Below are positions 36,632 to 46,311 of a DNA stretch of 64,000 bases, one piece after another. The notes beneath the pieces were generated by a model that was not told where the DNA came from, did no database searches, and saw only the letters and a list, made by a program, of their open reading frames with translations. How positions within the stretch are numbered: position 1 is the first letter of the stretch; each line of letters starts with the position of its first letter. The DNA is from Belnapia rosea (lineage in GTDB: Bacteria > Pseudomonadota > Alphaproteobacteria > Acetobacterales > Acetobacteraceae), in NCBI RefSeq assembly GCF_900101615.1, contig NZ_FMZX01000003.1, positions 248,001 through 312,000 of the forward strand, read 5' to 3'. A program made the translations under genes and the position numbers.

Positions 36632-37710
36632 TGCGCATCCTGGTGGCCATGTCCGGGGGTGTCGACAGCAGCGTGGTCGCCGGCCTGTTGAAGGCCGAGG
36701 GCCATGAGGTGATCGGCGCTACCCTGCAGCTCTACGACCACGGCGCGGCGACCAGCCGTAAGGGCGCCTGCTGCGCCGGGCAGGACATCCATGATGCCCG
36801 GCGCGTGGCCGATGCGCTCGACATCCCGCATTACGTGCTGGACCGGGAAAGCCGCTTCCGCGACGCCGTGGTGCAGGATTTCGCCGACAGCTATGCCCGA
36901 GGCGAGACGCCCATCCCCTGCGTGCGCTGCAACCAGACGGTGAAATTCGAGGATCTGGTGGGCCTCGCCCGCGATCTCGGTGCCGAGGCGCTGGCGACCG
37001 GACATTACGCGCAGCGCGTCGATGGGCCGGGCGGCGCCGAGCTGCACCGGGCCGCCGATCCGGCGCGGGACCAGAGCTATTTCCTCTTCGCCACGACGCA
37101 GGCGCAGCTCGATTTCTGCCGCTTCCCGCTCGGCGCCATGCCGGACAAGGCAGCGGTGCGGGCAGAGGCGGCTCGCCTTGGCCTTGCGGTGGCCGAGAAG
37201 CCGGACAGCCAGGATATCTGCTTCGTGCCGGAGGGGCGCTATTCCGACGTGGTGGCGAAGTTCCGGCCGGACGCGGCGGAGCCGGGCGAGATCGTCCATC
37301 TCGACGGGCGCGTGCTCGGGCGCCATGCCGGCATCGCCCGCTACACGGTTGGCCAGGGGCGTGGCCTCGGCCAGGCCTCCCGCGACGGGGACCAGCCGCT
37401 CTATGTCGCGGCGGTGGAGCCGGGGCGGCGGCGCGTCGTCGTCGGGCCGCGGGCGGCGCTGCCGCAGCCGGAGATCGCGGCTGCCGAGGTGAACTGGCTG
37501 GCCGAGCCGCCGAACCTCCCGCTGTCCTGCCAGGTGAAGCTCCGCGCGCGGGAGGTGCCTCAGCCGGCGACGGTGCGCTGGGATGCGGCGGCGGGCCTGC
37601 TGCGCGTCACCCCGGATTCGCCAGCCATTGCCGCGCCTGGCCAAGCCTGCGTGGTCTATGACGGGGAGCGGGTGCTGGGCGGCGGCTTCATCCGGCGCGA
37701 GGCGGCATGA
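36631..37710 (+). CDS. mnmA: tRNA-specific 2-thiouridylase MnmA
   Basis: 359 aa. The PP-loop [13 protein letters not shown] near residues 8-20 binds ATP; the catalytic Cys pair lies in [11 protein letters not shown] and [21 protein letters not shown] and [10 protein letters not shown] are also typical. It puts sulfur on U34 of Lys, Glu and Gln tRNAs with sulfur from IscS, which explains its place in this operon. It starts at TGATG overlap with tenA. Confidence 0.96.
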   Translation: MRILVAMSGGVDSSVVAGLLKAEGHEVIGATLQLYDHGAATSRKGACCAGQDIHDARRVADALDIPHYVLDRESRFRDAVVQDFADSYARGETPIPCVRCNQTVKFEDLVGLARDLGAEALATGHYAQRVDGPGGAELHRAADPARDQSYFLFATTQAQLDFCRFPLGAMPDKAAVRAEAARLGLAVAEKPDSQDICFVPEGRYSDVVAKFRPDAAEPGEIVHLDGRVLGRHAGIARYTVGQGRGLGQASRDGDQPLYVAAVEPGRRRVVVGPRAALPQPEIAAAEVNWLAEPPNLPLSCQVKLRAREVPQPATVRWDAAAGLLRVTPDSPAIAAPGQACVVYDGERVLGGGFIRREAA

Positions 37711-38048
37711 CCCGCCCGCCGCGCCCGGCCAAGCCGAAGGGAGCCAGGGGCCAGGGCCGCCGCCTGGTGCAGCTCGAGGCGGAACTGGCCGAGACCCGGG
37801 CGAAGCTCGCCAGGGCGGAAGCGAGTCTCCAGGAATTCGAGAAGGGCGGCGTCGAGGCCTATGCGGCGCGGCGCATCGCCGTGCTGGAGGAGGGCCAGCA
37901 GGTGGCGCGGGGGCAGGCGGTGGAGGCCGCCATCGCCAAGTCGCGCGCCGAGGGAGAGCTCAAGGCGCTGCGGGATGCGATCGGCAAGGTGCCGGGCTTC
38001 CACGGCTGGCTGCTGCGCAAGGCGGTGAAGAAGCTGGACGGCCAGTAG
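37707..38048 (+). CDS. Coiled-coil protein of unknown function
   Basis: 113 aa. A basic, Pro-rich start ([17 protein letters not shown]) leads into a heptad region ([20 protein letters not shown]) and ends with [15 protein letters not shown]. No family recognised. ATG overlaps the mnmA stop (ATGA), so it is co-translated with the sulfur-transfer operon. Confidence 0.65.
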   Translation: MTRPPRPAKPKGARGQGRRLVQLEAELAETRAKLARAEASLQEFEKGGVEAYAARRIAVLEEGQQVARGQAVEAAIAKSRAEGELKALRDAIGKVPGFHGWLLRKAVKKLDGQ

Positions 38049-38057
38049 GGCGCCTGG

Positions 38058-39059
38058 TCAGAGCATCGAGGCCAGGACTCGCCGCGGCGCGGTCGAGCCG
38101 CGCAGGATGGCGCGGCCGCTGAGCATCACCTTCCGCACCGGCGCATCCGGCGCCCGCAGCCGTTCGAACAGCAGCGCCATGGCCTGCCGGCCGATCTCCG
38201 CCAGCGGCTGCTCGATCACCGTCACCCCGGGCTCCACCAGCCCGGTCCAGGGCTCGTTGTCGAAGCCGGCGAGCGCCAGATCGGCCGGGATGCGGAGCCC
38301 CTTGGCGCGCACCGCCTGCAGGGTCCCCATCAGCAGCAGGGAGTTGCTGGCCAGCACCGCCTCCGGCTGGCCCTCCCGGGAGAGCGCGGCGAAGCCCGCC
38401 TCCGCTGCCTCGGCCTGCGGCGGCACGAAGCGCCAGGAGGGGGCCAGACCGTGCCGTGCCATGGTGGCCCGGTAGCCCTCCGCCCGCTCGACCCCGGTGC
38501 CGCTGGTCTGGCCGAAGAGCCCGGCGATCCGCCGGTAGCCTTGCGCCACCAGATGATCGACCAGCGCGGCGCTGGCCGCGGCATTGTCGAGCAGGACGGA
38601 GTCGAACAGGCCGGCCGGGCCGGGGCGGTCGATCAGCACCACGGGCATGGCGGGCGGCGCCTCGGCCAGGCGATCGGCAGTGGCGCGGGTGGGGGCGAGG
38701 ATCAGCCCCGTCACCCGCTCCTCCTGCATCAGCGCCAGGTAGCTGGCCTCGCGCTCCGGATCCTCGTCGGTGTTGCAGAGCAGGACGCGGAGGCCGGCCT
38801 CATAGGCGGCGGCCTCCACCGCGCGGGCGACGCCGGTGAAGAAGGGGTTGCCGATATCGGCGAGGATGAGGCCGATCGTCCCGCTCTCCTGCGAGCGCAG
38901 GCGGCGGGCGGCGAGGTTCGGGCGGTAGCCGGTGACGCGCACCGCCTCCATCACCTGGGCCCGTAGCGCCTCGCTGACCGGCCCCTTGCCGAGGGCGCGG
39001 GAGACGGTGGCCGGCGAGACCCCGGCAGCCCGGGCGACATCCTTGATGCTGGCGGTCAT
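38058..39059 (-). CDS. fruR: LacI-family repressor of the fructose operon
   Basis: 333 aa. The helix-turn-helix SIKDVARAAGVSPATVSRAL is at residues 4-23, the hinge ends near 60 (RRLRSQESGTIGLI), and a periplasmic-binding-protein-like effector domain follows. It is divergent from fruBKA, and both promoters carry closely similar palindromic operators. Fructose 1-phosphate or a related sugar phosphate is the expected inducer. ATG at 39059 begins MTASIKDVA. Confidence 0.87.
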   Translation of the reverse strand: MTASIKDVARAAGVSPATVSRALGKGPVSEALRAQVMEAVRVTGYRPNLAARRLRSQESGTIGLILADIGNPFFTGVARAVEAAAYEAGLRVLLCNTDEDPEREASYLALMQEERVTGLILAPTRATADRLAEAPPAMPVVLIDRPGPAGLFDSVLLDNAAASAALVDHLVAQGYRRIAGLFGQTSGTGVERAEGYRATMARHGLAPSWRFVPPQAEAAEAGFAALSREGQPEAVLASNSLLLMGTLQAVRAKGLRIPADLALAGFDNEPWTGLVEPGVTVIEQPLAEIGRQAMALLFERLRAPDAPVRKVMLSGRAILRGSTAPRRVLASML

Positions 39060-39064
39060 GCGGC

Positions 39065-39078
39065 TGCAAACGGTTCCA
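39065..39078. promoter_or_regulatory. LacI-type operator near the repressor start
   Basis: TGCAAACGGTTCCA (reverse strand TGGAACCGTTTGCA) is an imperfect palindrome of the LacI/GalR form T-G-N-A-A-N-C-G-N-T-T-N-C-A. It sits five bases from the repressor start codon and suggests autoregulation. It agrees with the second operator at 39166 in 10 of 14 positions. Confidence 0.7.
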
Positions 39079-39152
39079 CAAAATCCGCCCAAACCTTGCC
39101 CGACGTCATGTCATCTCGCAACCAGTATCGGACCTGAAACTCCATTTTTGCT

Positions 39153-39181
39153 TTGACATGGCGACTGGGAACGATTTCATT
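39153..39181 (+). promoter_or_regulatory. fruBKA promoter with overlapping LacI-type operator
   Basis: TTGACA at 39153-39158 is a perfect -35. With a 17-base spacer the -10 falls at 39176-39181 (TTCATT, weak). The operator TGGGAACGATTTCA occupies 39166-39179, covering spacer and -10, so repressor binding would block polymerase. Catabolite control is not visible. Confidence 0.65.
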
Positions 39182-39213
39182 CAACCCAACCAAGCAGAGG
39201 CAGGAACGTCCGG

Positions 39214-41748
39214 ATGGCCATCGCCGCATCACCCATGCCGATCAGCCGCGAGCTGGTCCGGCTCGATGCCCGCCCGGCGGGCAAGTCCGCTGCCATCGCC
39301 GAGGCGGCCCAGCTCCTCGCTGCCGCCGGCTGCGTCGAGCCTGGCTATGCCGGCAGCATGGAGCGGCGCGAGGGGGCGGCGAACACCTATCTCGGCCATG
39401 GCGTCGCCATTCCGCATGGCATGGGCGCGGACCGGGGCATGGTGCGGCGCAACGGCCTCGCCATCCTGCAGGTGCGGGACGGGATCGAGTGGAATCCCGG
39501 TCAGGTGGCGCATCTCGTCATCGGCATCGCCGCCGCCTCCGACGAGCACATCGCCATCCTCCGCCGCCTCACCCGCCTGCTGAACGAGCCGGCGCGGCTC
39601 CAGGCCCTGTTCACCACCGATGACCCGGAGGCGATCATCGCCGCCCTCGGCGCCGAGCCGGAGGCAGCCGCGCCGGGTGCCCCCACGACCGACCTCGCCG
39701 AGCGCTGGGACTGGACGGTCGATTACCCCGCCGGCCTGCATGCCCGTCCGGCGACGCGTTGGGTGGAGGCCGCCCGCGCCGCTGGCTGCCGCGTCCAGGT
39801 GCGGCATGGCGACCAGGCGGCGGATGCCGCGGCGCTGATCGGCCTGCTGCAACTGGGGCTGAAGGCCGGCGACCGGATCACCGTCTCCGCCGCGACCGCG
39901 GCCGGGCTGGCGCGGATGCGGGCCGCCATCACCGGGCTCAGCGCGCAGGAGCGGGCGGATGCGGCGCAGGCCACGAAGCGCGCGGCGGGGCCGGCGCAGG
40001 GCTGGAGGCCGGCCGGCCCGCTCGTCACGCTGGCCGGCATCGGTGCCAGCCCGGGGCTCGCCATCGGCCGCATCCATGTCCTCACCAATGCCGAGGCAAC
40101 GATCCCGGATACCCCGCTGCCGCTGGCCGAGGGCGGCGCGCGGCTGGAGGCCGCGATCCGCGGCACGCGTGCCCAATTGAAGGCGCTGGAGGACGACACC
40201 GCCCGCCGCCTCGGCCCGGGCGAGGCCGCCATCTTCCGCGCCCATGCCGAATTGCTGGAGGACCCGGACCTCATCACCACCACCTGCCAGCTCATGGTCG
40301 AAGGCCATGGCCTCGCCTGGTCCTGGCACCAGGCGGTGGAGCGGGTGGCGGCCGGACTGGCGGCGCTCGGCAACCCGGTGCTGGCCGGGCGGGCGGCCGA
40401 CCTGCGCGATGTCGGGCGGCGGGTGCTGACGCAGATCGACCCCGCCCTGGCCGGCGGTTCGCTCACTGGCCTGCCGGAAGGCGGCGTCATCCTCGTCGCC
40501 GAGGATCTGGCACCTTCGGATACGGCCGGGCTGGACCCCAGGCGCGTGGTCGGGCTGGCGACGGCGACGGGCGGGCCGACCTCGCATACCGCCATCCTCG
40601 CCCGCACCCTCGGCCTGCCGGCGCTGGTCGCGGGCGGGCCCGGGCTGATGGAGCTGACGCCGGGGGTGGAGGCGGTGCTGGACGGTGCCACCGGCCGGCT
40701 GCACCTCGCGCCCGATGAGGCCGACCTCGCCTCTGCCCGTGCCTTCCTCGCCGCCCAGGCGGAGCAGCGGGCGCGGGAGGCGGCGCAGCGGGCCGAGCCG
40801 GCGGCAACGCGGGACGGCCACCGCATCGAGGTTGCCGCCAACATCAACCTGCCGGACCAGGCTGCCTTCGCCCTTGCCCAGGGGGCCGAGGGCGTGGGGC
40901 TGATGCGCACGGAATTCCTCTTCCTCGAGCGTGGCGAGACGCCGGACGAGGAGGACCAGTACGCCACCTACCGCGCCATGCTGGAGGCGTTGGGTGGAAG
41001 GCGGCTGATCGTCCGCGCCCTCGATATCGGCGGCGACAAGCAGGTGCCGCATCTCCGGCTGCCGGTGGAGGCCAACCCCTTCCTCGGTGTCCGTGGCGCG
41101 CGGCTGCTGCTGCGCCGGCCTGATCTGATGGAGCCGCAGCTGCGCGCCCTCTACCGGGCCGCGGCAGCGGGCGGGCCGCTCTCCATCATGTTCCCGATGG
41201 TGACGTCGGTGCCGGAGGTCGTGGCGCTGCGGGCCGCCTGCGAGCGCATCCGCGCGGAGGTCGGTGCGCCCGAGGTGCCGGTCGGCATCATGGTGGAGGT
41301 ACCTGCGGCGGCGGTGCAGGCCGATGCGCTGGCGCGGCATGTCGACTTCTTCTCGGTCGGCACCAACGACCTCACCCAATACGTGCTGGCGATCGACCGG
41401 CAGAACCCGGAACTGGCGGCGGAGGCGGATAGCCTGCACCCGGCCGTGCTGCGGCTGATCGCCCAGACGGTGGAGGCGGCAACGCGGCATGGCCGCTGGG
41501 TCGGCGTCTGCGGCGGCCTGGCAGGCGAGCCTTTCGGCGCGGCGCTGCTGACAGGGCTCGGTGTCGCGGAACTCTCGATGACGCCGCGCGACATCCCCGC
41601 GGTGAAGGCGGTGCTGCGCGGTGCCACCCTGCCGGCGCTGCGCGCGCTGGCGGGCCAGGCCATCGCCTGCGGCACGGCAGCGGAGGTGCGGGAGTTGGAA
41701 ATGGAGCTCGAAGCCATGACGCGGCCGGCGCCGCAGGCGGCTGCCTGA
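39214..41748 (+). CDS. fruB: FruB: fused EIIA(Fru)-HPr-Enzyme I phosphotransferase
   Basis: 844 aa. Residues 1-150 are EIIA, phospho-His in GVAIPHGMG. About 165-250 are an HPr domain with DYPAGLHARPATRWV. About 270-840 are Enzyme I, with phospho-His in GGPTSHTAILARTLGLPAL, EGVGLMRTEFLFLERGETP and the PEP-site region TNDLTQYVLAIDRQN. It accepts phosphate from PEP and passes it through to FruA. AGGA lies eight bases before the ATG. This fusion makes the fructose PTS independent of general Enzyme I and HPr. Confidence 0.96.
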   Translation: MAIAASPMPISRELVRLDARPAGKSAAIAEAAQLLAAAGCVEPGYAGSMERREGAANTYLGHGVAIPHGMGADRGMVRRNGLAILQVRDGIEWNPGQVAHLVIGIAAASDEHIAILRRLTRLLNEPARLQALFTTDDPEAIIAALGAEPEAAAPGAPTTDLAERWDWTVDYPAGLHARPATRWVEAARAAGCRVQVRHGDQAADAAALIGLLQLGLKAGDRITVSAATAAGLARMRAAITGLSAQERADAAQATKRAAGPAQGWRPAGPLVTLAGIGASPGLAIGRIHVLTNAEATIPDTPLPLAEGGARLEAAIRGTRAQLKALEDDTARRLGPGEAAIFRAHAELLEDPDLITTTCQLMVEGHGLAWSWHQAVERVAAGLAALGNPVLAGRAADLRDVGRRVLTQIDPALAGGSLTGLPEGGVILVAEDLAPSDTAGLDPRRVVGLATATGGPTSHTAILARTLGLPALVAGGPGLMELTPGVEAVLDGATGRLHLAPDEADLASARAFLAAQAEQRAREAAQRAEPAATRDGHRIEVAANINLPDQAAFALAQGAEGVGLMRTEFLFLERGETPDEEDQYATYRAMLEALGGRRLIVRALDIGGDKQVPHLRLPVEANPFLGVRGARLLLRRPDLMEPQLRALYRAAAAGGPLSIMFPMVTSVPEVVALRAACERIRAEVGAPEVPVGIMVEVPAAAVQADALARHVDFFSVGTNDLTQYVLAIDRQNPELAAEADSLHPAVLRLIAQTVEAATRHGRWVGVCGGLAGEPFGAALLTGLGVAELSMTPRDIPAVKAVLRGATLPALRALAGQAIACGTAAEVRELEMELEAMTRPAPQAAA

Positions 41749-42698
41749 TGGCGGCGCCTTTCGTTACCCTCTCGCTCAACCCGGCGATCGACCAGACGAT
41801 CGAGCTGGAGGCGCTCAGGCCCGGATCGGTCAACCTTGCCCGAGGCGCCACGCGGCACCCGGCAGGCAAGGGCGTCAACGTCGCCGCCTGCCTCGCCGAC
41901 TGGGGCGTGCCGGTGACGGCAACCGGGCTGCTCGGCGAGGCGAATGACGCGCCCTACCGTGCGCTCTTCGCCGCGCGCGGCATCAAGGATTGCTGCGTGC
42001 GCATACCGGGCGAGACCCGGACCAACGTCAAGCTGCTCGACCGCGAGGCCGGCGCCACCACCGACATCAACCTGCCCGGCACGGAGCCGGAGCCGGCAGC
42101 ATTGGAGGAGGCGCTGGCGGCGCTGCATGTGGCGGTCGGGAAGGGAACGGTCGCCGTGCTCGCCGGCAGCCTGCCGCCCGGCCTCCCGGCCGAAACCTAT
42201 GCGGATCTCGTAGGCCTTCTGGTGGAGCAGCGGGCCTGCGTCGTCGTCGATGCCAGCGGCGCGGCGCTCTCCGCCGTGCTGGATGCGCCGGTGCTGCCGC
42301 ATGCGGTGAAGCCGAACCGGCATGAGCTGGAAGGCTGGGCCGGGCGCGCCCTGCCGGACCGGGCGGCGCTGCTTGAGGTGGCGCGCGGGCTGGTCGGGCG
42401 TGGGGTGCGGCTGGTGGTGGTCTCGCTTGGGGCGGAAGGCGCGCTCTTCGTGACGGCCGGCGAAGCCGTGATGGTGCAGCCACCGGCGCTCGCCATCGCC
42501 GCCAGCAGCGTCGGCGCGGGGGATGCGATGGTCGCCGGCATCGCCACCGGCCTCGCCGAGGGTCTGGGGCTGGTGGCGCTGGCCTGCCGCGCGACGGGGT
42601 TCGCGGTGGCCAAGTTACAGAAGCCGGGTGCGCAACTGCCGGGGCGGGCGGCGGTGGAGGAGATCGCCGCCATGCTCGTTGTCGAGCCTGTGGCCTAG
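41748..42698 (+). CDS. fruK: 1-phosphofructokinase
   Basis: 316 aa PfkB-family kinase making fructose 1,6-bisphosphate from fructose 1-phosphate. SLNPAIDQTIELEAL and HPAGKGVNVAACLADWG are the substrate side; the catalytic base and ATP site are in SSVGAGDAMVAGIATGLA. The ATG overlaps the fruB stop (TGATG). A LacI-regulated operon with fruA follows. Confidence 0.95.
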   Translation: MAAPFVTLSLNPAIDQTIELEALRPGSVNLARGATRHPAGKGVNVAACLADWGVPVTATGLLGEANDAPYRALFAARGIKDCCVRIPGETRTNVKLLDREAGATTDINLPGTEPEPAALEEALAALHVAVGKGTVAVLAGSLPPGLPAETYADLVGLLVEQRACVVVDASGAALSAVLDAPVLPHAVKPNRHELEGWAGRALPDRAALLEVARGLVGRGVRLVVVSLGAEGALFVTAGEAVMVQPPALAIAASSVGAGDAMVAGIATGLAEGLGLVALACRATGFAVAKLQKPGAQLPGRAAVEEIAAMLVVEPVA

Positions 42699-42707
42699 GA
42701 GAAAACC

Positions 42708-44408
42708 ATGTCTCGAATCATCGCGGTCGTGGAGGCGGGGGGCAACCCTGTCCAGGCCATGCTGGCGGCCGAGGCACTGCGTCAGGCGGCACGGCGCGGT
42801 GGGCGCGACCTTGCCGTGGAGGTGCGGACGGAGCGGGGCGTCATCTCCCCGCTGCCCGCATCGCCCACGGCCGACGCGCTGCTGCTGGTGGGAGAGGCCG
42901 CGGCGCCGGCGGGGCTCGCCGGGATGCAGGCGATCCATGCCGGCATCGCCGAGGTGCTGGCCGATCCAGCCGGTGTGCTGGCGCGGCTCGATGGCGGCGT
43001 GCCTGCTCCGGCAGCGGCGCGGGGGCAAAGGATCGTCGCCATCACCTCCTGCCCGACCGGCATCGCCCATACCTTCATGGCCGCCGAAGGACTGGAGGGG
43101 GCGGCGAAGGCGCTTGGCCACCAGATCCGGGTGGAGACCCAGGGCTCGGTCGGTGCGCAGAACGCGCTGACGCCGGAGGAGATCGCCGCCGCCGACCTGG
43201 TGCTGATCGCCGCCGATACCCAGGTCGATCTCTCCCGCTTCGGGGCGAAGCGGGTCTTCCTCAGCGGCACCAAGGCCGCGATCAACGACGGTCAGGCGCT
43301 GGTGACGCGGGCGCTGGCCGAGGCGACGGAGCAGGGCGGGGCGCAGGCCACGGCATCGGCCGCGCCGGCCGCCGGGAAGCGTTCGCTCAGCGGCCCCTAC
43401 AAGCACCTGATGACCGGCGTCTCCTTCATGCTGCCCTTCACCGTGGCGGGCGGGCTGCTGATCGCGCTCGCCTTCGCGCTGGGCGGCATCTACGCCTTCG
43501 ACGACGCGCATCGGGACACGCTGGCGGGGGCGCTGTTCCAGATCGGCGGCAAGGCCGCGCTGGCGCTGATGGTGCCGGCGCTCGGCGGCTATATCGCCTA
43601 TTCCATCGCCGACCGGCCGGGCATCGCGCCCGGGATGATCGGCGGGATGATCGCCGCCCAGCTCAATGCCGGCTTCCTCGGCGGCATCGTCGCCGGCTTC
43701 GTCGCCGGCTACTCGGTCACCTGGCTCAACCGCGCGCTGCGCCTGCCGCGGACGCTGGAGGGGTTGAAGCCGGTGCTGATCCTGCCGGTGCTGGGCGCAC
43801 TCATCACCGGCCTCGCGCTGATCTACGTGGCCGGCGGCCCGGTGGCGGTGGCGCTCGCCTGGCTCACCGAATTCCTGCGCGGCATGCAGGGCAGCGGGGC
43901 GATCCTGCTCGGCCTGCTGCTCGGTGGCATGATGGCCTTCGACATGGGCGGGCCGGTGAACAAGGCGGCCTATGCCTTCTCGACCGGGCTGCTGGCGAGC
44001 CAGGTCTACAGCCCGATGGCGGCGGCCATGGTGGCGGGGATGGTGCCGCCGCTCGGCCTGGCACTGGCCGCCTTCCTGTTCCGCGACCGCTTCACCCCGG
44101 AGGAGCGCGAGGCGGCCCCGGCGGCCGGCGTGCTCGGCCTCGCCTTCATCTCGGAGGGAGCGATCCCTTTCGCGGCGAAGGACCCGCTGCGCGTCATCCC
44201 GGCGCTGGTCGCGGGCTCGGCCGTGGCAGGGGCGATCTCCATGGCGGTCGGGGCGGAGCTTCGCGTGCCCCATGGCGGCGTCTTCGTGTTGCCGATCCCG
44301 AATGCGGTGTCGCAGCTCGGCGGCTATGTGGTGGCGCTGCTGGCGGGGACGGTGGTGACGGCCCTGGCGTTGCGGCTGTTGAAGCGGCCGGCGGTGGCCC
44401 TGGCCTGA
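42708..44408 (+). CDS. fruA: PTS fructose-specific EIIBC permease
   Basis: 566 aa. A degenerate IIB-like domain (1-100) precedes an active IIB with phospho-Cys in [17 protein letters not shown] near residue 110. A IIC membrane domain from about 225 contains [34 protein letters not shown] and [13 protein letters not shown]. It transports fructose with phosphorylation at C1. Confidence 0.95.
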   Translation: MSRIIAVVEAGGNPVQAMLAAEALRQAARRGGRDLAVEVRTERGVISPLPASPTADALLLVGEAAAPAGLAGMQAIHAGIAEVLADPAGVLARLDGGVPAPAAARGQRIVAITSCPTGIAHTFMAAEGLEGAAKALGHQIRVETQGSVGAQNALTPEEIAAADLVLIAADTQVDLSRFGAKRVFLSGTKAAINDGQALVTRALAEATEQGGAQATASAAPAAGKRSLSGPYKHLMTGVSFMLPFTVAGGLLIALAFALGGIYAFDDAHRDTLAGALFQIGGKAALALMVPALGGYIAYSIADRPGIAPGMIGGMIAAQLNAGFLGGIVAGFVAGYSVTWLNRALRLPRTLEGLKPVLILPVLGALITGLALIYVAGGPVAVALAWLTEFLRGMQGSGAILLGLLLGGMMAFDMGGPVNKAAYAFSTGLLASQVYSPMAAAMVAGMVPPLGLALAAFLFRDRFTPEEREAAPAAGVLGLAFISEGAIPFAAKDPLRVIPALVAGSAVAGAISMAVGAELRVPHGGVFVLPIPNAVSQLGGYVVALLAGTVVTALALRLLKRPAVALA

Positions 44409-44415
44409 TGGCGGC

Positions 44416-44447
44416 GCTGCGGCCCTGGCCCTTGCCACGGCCGCAGC
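44416..44447. terminator. Hairpin between convergent fruA and oxygenase gene
   Basis: A perfect 9-bp stem, GCTGCGGCC (44416-44424) with GGCCGCAGC (44439-44447), encloses a 14-base loop in the 48-base gap between the two stop codons. No T-run follows on the plus strand, so efficiency is uncertain. Confidence 0.5.
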
Positions 44448-44456
44448 GGGTTGGCC

Positions 44457-45464
44457 TTAGGCAGCCTTTTCCTTCTGCAAATGCGGGTAGTTGGTGCGCT
44501 GGAACCAGGCCGAATAAGCCTCGACCGTCATGGTCTCGTATTTCGGCGGGCGGTCGGGCCCCTGGCAGCTCGGCAGGCATTCGACCACCGTCTGCGGGTT
44601 GGCATTGAGGAAGAAGGGCATCGCGTAGCGCTCCTCCCCCGAGCGGTTGACCGCACGGTGTGGCGTGGAGACGAAGACGTCATTCGACCAGTGCGCCAGG
44701 ATGTCGCCGGTGTTCACGACGAAGGCGCCCTCCATGTAGGGCACTTCGAACCAGCCGCCGTCCTTCAGCCGGATCGCCAGGCCGCTGACCGGGTTGGGCG
44801 GCAGGAAGGTGGCGAAATTGCCATCGGTATGCGGCGCCAGGCCGAACTCGTTGTCCTCCAGCACCTCGGTATGCGGGTAATGGGACAGCCGGAGCGTCAT
44901 GCCCGGCCTGGCGAAGGCCGCGTCGAAATGATGGGCCGGCATGCCGAGGGCGCGGGCATAGACCGGCACCAGCTGCCGCCCCAGCTCCTCCATCATGCCC
45001 ATATAGGCCAGCGTATCCTCGCGGAAGCCGGGCAGGTTCTCCGGCCACTGGTTGCGATGGCCGGGCGGCCGGCCGAGCCGGGTGGCCTCCTCCTCCGACT
45101 CCCGCTTGAGGAAGAAAGCCTCGTTGAGATTGGGCTTGGTGTTCAGGTTCACCTTGCTGGTGCGGGTCGTGCTGCCCTTCATGGGCAGGTAGCCGACCGT
45201 CTCCTGATTCACCTTGAGCTTCATCTTCTCGTCGAGCGGCTGGTCATGGAAGCGTTTCGCCGCTGCCATGACGCGCTCGATCGCCGCCTGCGGGATGCCG
45301 TGGCCGGTGAGGAAATAGAAGCCCACCTGCTCGCAGGCATAGCGGAGCTCGCCAGCGATGCGCTCGAGCGCACCGGGCTCCCCAGCCAGCCAGGCCGAGA
45401 CATCGATCACCGGCATGCTGCCGATCATGCGGGGAATCCGGGGCTCGGGCGCGGCATGGCTCAT
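44457..45464 (-). CDS. Isopenicillin N synthase-family 2-oxoglutarate/Fe(II) oxygenase
   Basis: 335 aa. MPVIDVSAWLAGEPG and RYACEQVGFYFLTGHGIP start the DIOX_N domain. The Fe ligands are in APHTDGNFATF (His, Asp) and STPHRAVNRSG (His). The position of the R-x-S co-substrate motif reads RYAM, with Ala in place of Ser. It belongs to the bacterial group often called IPNS-like or flavanone-like oxygenases without known substrates. It stands alone, convergent with fruA. Confidence 0.85.
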   Translation of the reverse strand: MSHAAPEPRIPRMIGSMPVIDVSAWLAGEPGALERIAGELRYACEQVGFYFLTGHGIPQAAIERVMAAAKRFHDQPLDEKMKLKVNQETVGYLPMKGSTTRTSKVNLNTKPNLNEAFFLKRESEEEATRLGRPPGHRNQWPENLPGFREDTLAYMGMMEELGRQLVPVYARALGMPAHHFDAAFARPGMTLRLSHYPHTEVLEDNEFGLAPHTDGNFATFLPPNPVSGLAIRLKDGGWFEVPYMEGAFVVNTGDILAHWSNDVFVSTPHRAVNRSGEERYAMPFFLNANPQTVVECLPSCQGPDRPPKYETMTVEAYSAWFQRTNYPHLQKEKAA

Positions 45465-45547
45465 GAGGTCTCTCCAGCGGGCATCGCCGGTCGAGGCTAG
45501 GTCGGCCCGCTGCGGCAGGGAAGACCGGCTCCGTCCTTCTCGCCCGT

Positions 45548-46264
45548 TCAGACCACCAGCCGCACGGCGAGCGCCAGCAGCACCACCGCGTTGAAGCCAT
45601 AGAGCCAGGGCGCGACGCGGCGCAGGAGCGGCTCTGCCCGGCGGCGGAAGAAGCGGCCAAGCAGGGCGAGAGCGACCAGCGCCGGCATGGTGCCCAGAAC
45701 GAAGGCTGCCATGGCGAGCGAACCCGCCAATGCGCTGCCGCTCGCAGCCGCCCCGGCCAGGGCCGCGTAGAGCAGCCCGCAGGGCAGGGCGGAGAGCAGC
45801 AGGCCAAGCACGAAGGAGCGGCCGGCTCCGGGCGCCCGCAGCAACCCGCCGAGGCGCGGCGTGACCACCGCCCCGAAGCCCCTGCGCGGCCAGGGCAAGG
45901 ATATCGCCGGCACGGCCTGGGCCAGCATCGCCAGCGCCGCCAGGCCGAGCAGCAGCGCCGGCACCCAGGCGAGCCCCGGCAGACTCGCCGCCACGGCGGA
46001 GAGGCCTCCCGCCGCCCCGCCCAGCGCCGCATAGCCGAGCCCGCGCCCGAGATGGTAGGGCAGCAGCAGCGCCCCGGAGAGGCGCGCCAGTGTGCCGCCG
46101 CCGAGGCTTCCGCCGGAGGCGACCTGCGCCAGCACGAAGGGCCCGCACATCGCCGCGCAGTGGCTGGCGCCGCCGGCGAGGCCGGCCAGGAACAGCGCCC
46201 CCATCAGCGCCGGCAGCCCGTCCGGGCCGAGCGCATCCAGGGCATGGAGGCAGGAGCTGAGCAT
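45548..46264 (-). CDS. TauE/SafE-like (DsbD-like) membrane protein, probable FNR target
   Basis: 238 aa with about six membrane spans. GGASHCAAMCGPFVLA near the N-terminus has the C-x3-C that marks this DsbD-like family (formerly sulfite exporter TauE/SafE), often part of cbb3 and copper loci. HLGRGLGYAALGGAAGG follows. The family is linked to cytochrome oxidase or copper assembly. A near-perfect FNR box lies 34 bases before the ATG, linking it to the oxidase operon 29 kb away. Confidence 0.82.
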   Translation of the reverse strand: MLSSCLHALDALGPDGLPALMGALFLAGLAGGASHCAAMCGPFVLAQVASGGSLGGGTLARLSGALLLPYHLGRGLGYAALGGAAGGLSAVAASLPGLAWVPALLLGLAALAMLAQAVPAISLPWPRRGFGAVVTPRLGGLLRAPGAGRSFVLGLLLSALPCGLLYAALAGAAASGSALAGSLAMAAFVLGTMPALVALALLGRFFRRRAEPLLRRVAPWLYGFNAVVLLALAVRLVV

Positions 46265-46297
46265 TCCTCCATATGGGCCGGCGGGTGGCGCCCGTCC

Positions 46298-46311
46298 TTG
46301 ATCGGGATCAG
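46298..46311 (-). promoter_or_regulatory. FNR-like box upstream of the TauE/SafE-like gene
   Basis: TTGATCGGGATCAG matches TTGAT-N4-ATCAA in nine of ten defined positions, the last being G for A. Its centre is 41 bases from the first base of the ATG at 46264. It overlaps the end of the RutD-like gene. Confidence 0.65.
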
